Source of the DNA: Croceicoccus pelagius
GTDB taxonomy: Bacteria > Pseudomonadota > Alphaproteobacteria > Sphingomonadales > Sphingomonadaceae
DNA length: 52,274 bases
Reading direction: 5' to 3'
Assembly: GCF_001661915.1 (NCBI RefSeq)
Contig: NZ_LYWY01000014.1
Location: 1 to 52,274 of the forward strand
Part shown: one piece after another, positions 52,256 through 52,274 of the stretch
Layout: the number at the start of each line of letters is the position of its first letter
How positions within the stretch are numbered: position 1 is the stretch's first letter
Notes under the pieces: model-generated
Database searches by the model: none
What the model was told of the DNA's origin: nothing
The model's input: only the letters and a program-made list of their open reading frames with translations
Program-made: the position numbers and the translations under genes

Positions 52256-52274
52256 GGTGTAAATCCCTCATCCC

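Larger units (their letters stand above)
49857..52274 (-). mobile_element. IS21-family insertion sequence, other end outside window
   Basis: The minus strand encodes istA then istB, overlapping by 4 bases, the standard IS21 arrangement. The end next to istB is probably at 49857, where the plus strand reads TGTCAACGGCGGAGTAAAAG; TG-starting ends with a GGCGG-n-GTAAAA block are seen in this family. The far end, beyond istA, is outside the window, so terminal repeats and target duplication cannot be compared. Both genes look intact, so the copy may be active. Confidence 0.85.

Overview
The window looks like a metal-resistance island from a GC-rich alphaproteobacterium, most likely a sphingomonad or Erythrobacter-like genus. 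That placement is an inference from gene style: many ATGA start/stop overlaps, Tat-exported multicopper oxidases, a CnrYXH-like set in front of pcoAB, DmeF, and DUF411/DUF5676/DUF2231 genes in one cluster. Both ends are insertion sequences that run to or past the window edge: an IS3-family copy at 1-710 with an internally deleted orfA, and an IS21-family istAB element from about 49857. This suits a plasmid or a mobile chromosomal island. No rRNA, tRNA, CRISPR array or replication gene was seen.

Left part (1-7800): the IS3 remnant; a nucleotidyltransferase-fold gene with repeated 10-bp motifs in front of it; about 0.9 kb of mostly non-coding DNA holding a small inverted-repeat element; a mer-like operon (MerR regulator divergent from MerT, a cysteine-rich GDCC protein and a MerA-like flavoenzyme); and a deletion scar that joins the start of a PAS protein gene to the tail of a TonB-dependent receptor gene.

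Centre, plus strand (7800-24300): dmeF; a palindrome resembling a Zur box; a long czc-type operon (small His/Cys-rich exported protein, CzcC, CzcB, CzcA, STAS-like protein, short CDF protein, divergent ZIP-like membrane protein, full CDF exporter); an acetolactate synthase-like/aldehyde dehydrogenase pair; a second MerR regulator divergent from another short CDF protein; and a cytochrome c-FTR1 iron permease fusion.

Minus-strand block (42443 down to 24302): SAM methyltransferase and DUF411 protein; DUF5676 protein; a coupled set of APC transporter, two-helix K+-channel-like protein, DUF305 protein and lipoprotein; an NAD(P)-binding protein and an MBL-rhodanese protein; then a Cu(I)/Ag(I) module of small exported protein, CusC, CusB-CusF fusion, CusA, CusF-like lipoprotein, multicopper oxidase, P1B-type copper ATPase and a small membrane protein.

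Right part, plus strand (42577-49678): a CnrY-CnrX-CnrH-like signalling set, periplasmic PcoA and outer-membrane PcoB, then NTF2-like, PepSY, DUF2231 and Met/His-tailed lipoprotein genes, ending in hairpins just before the IS21 end.

Together the genes cover export of Zn/Co/Cd/Ni across one or both membranes (CDF, Czc), Cu/Ag export and oxidation (ATPase, Cus, two multicopper oxidases, PcoB), probable Hg handling, and possibly iron uptake and sulfide/persulfide chemistry. The least explained parts are the APC-channel-DUF305-lipoprotein set, the synthase/dehydrogenase pair, the STAS/short-CDF/ZIP-like extension of the czc operon, and a CnrX-type sensor placed next to copper genes.
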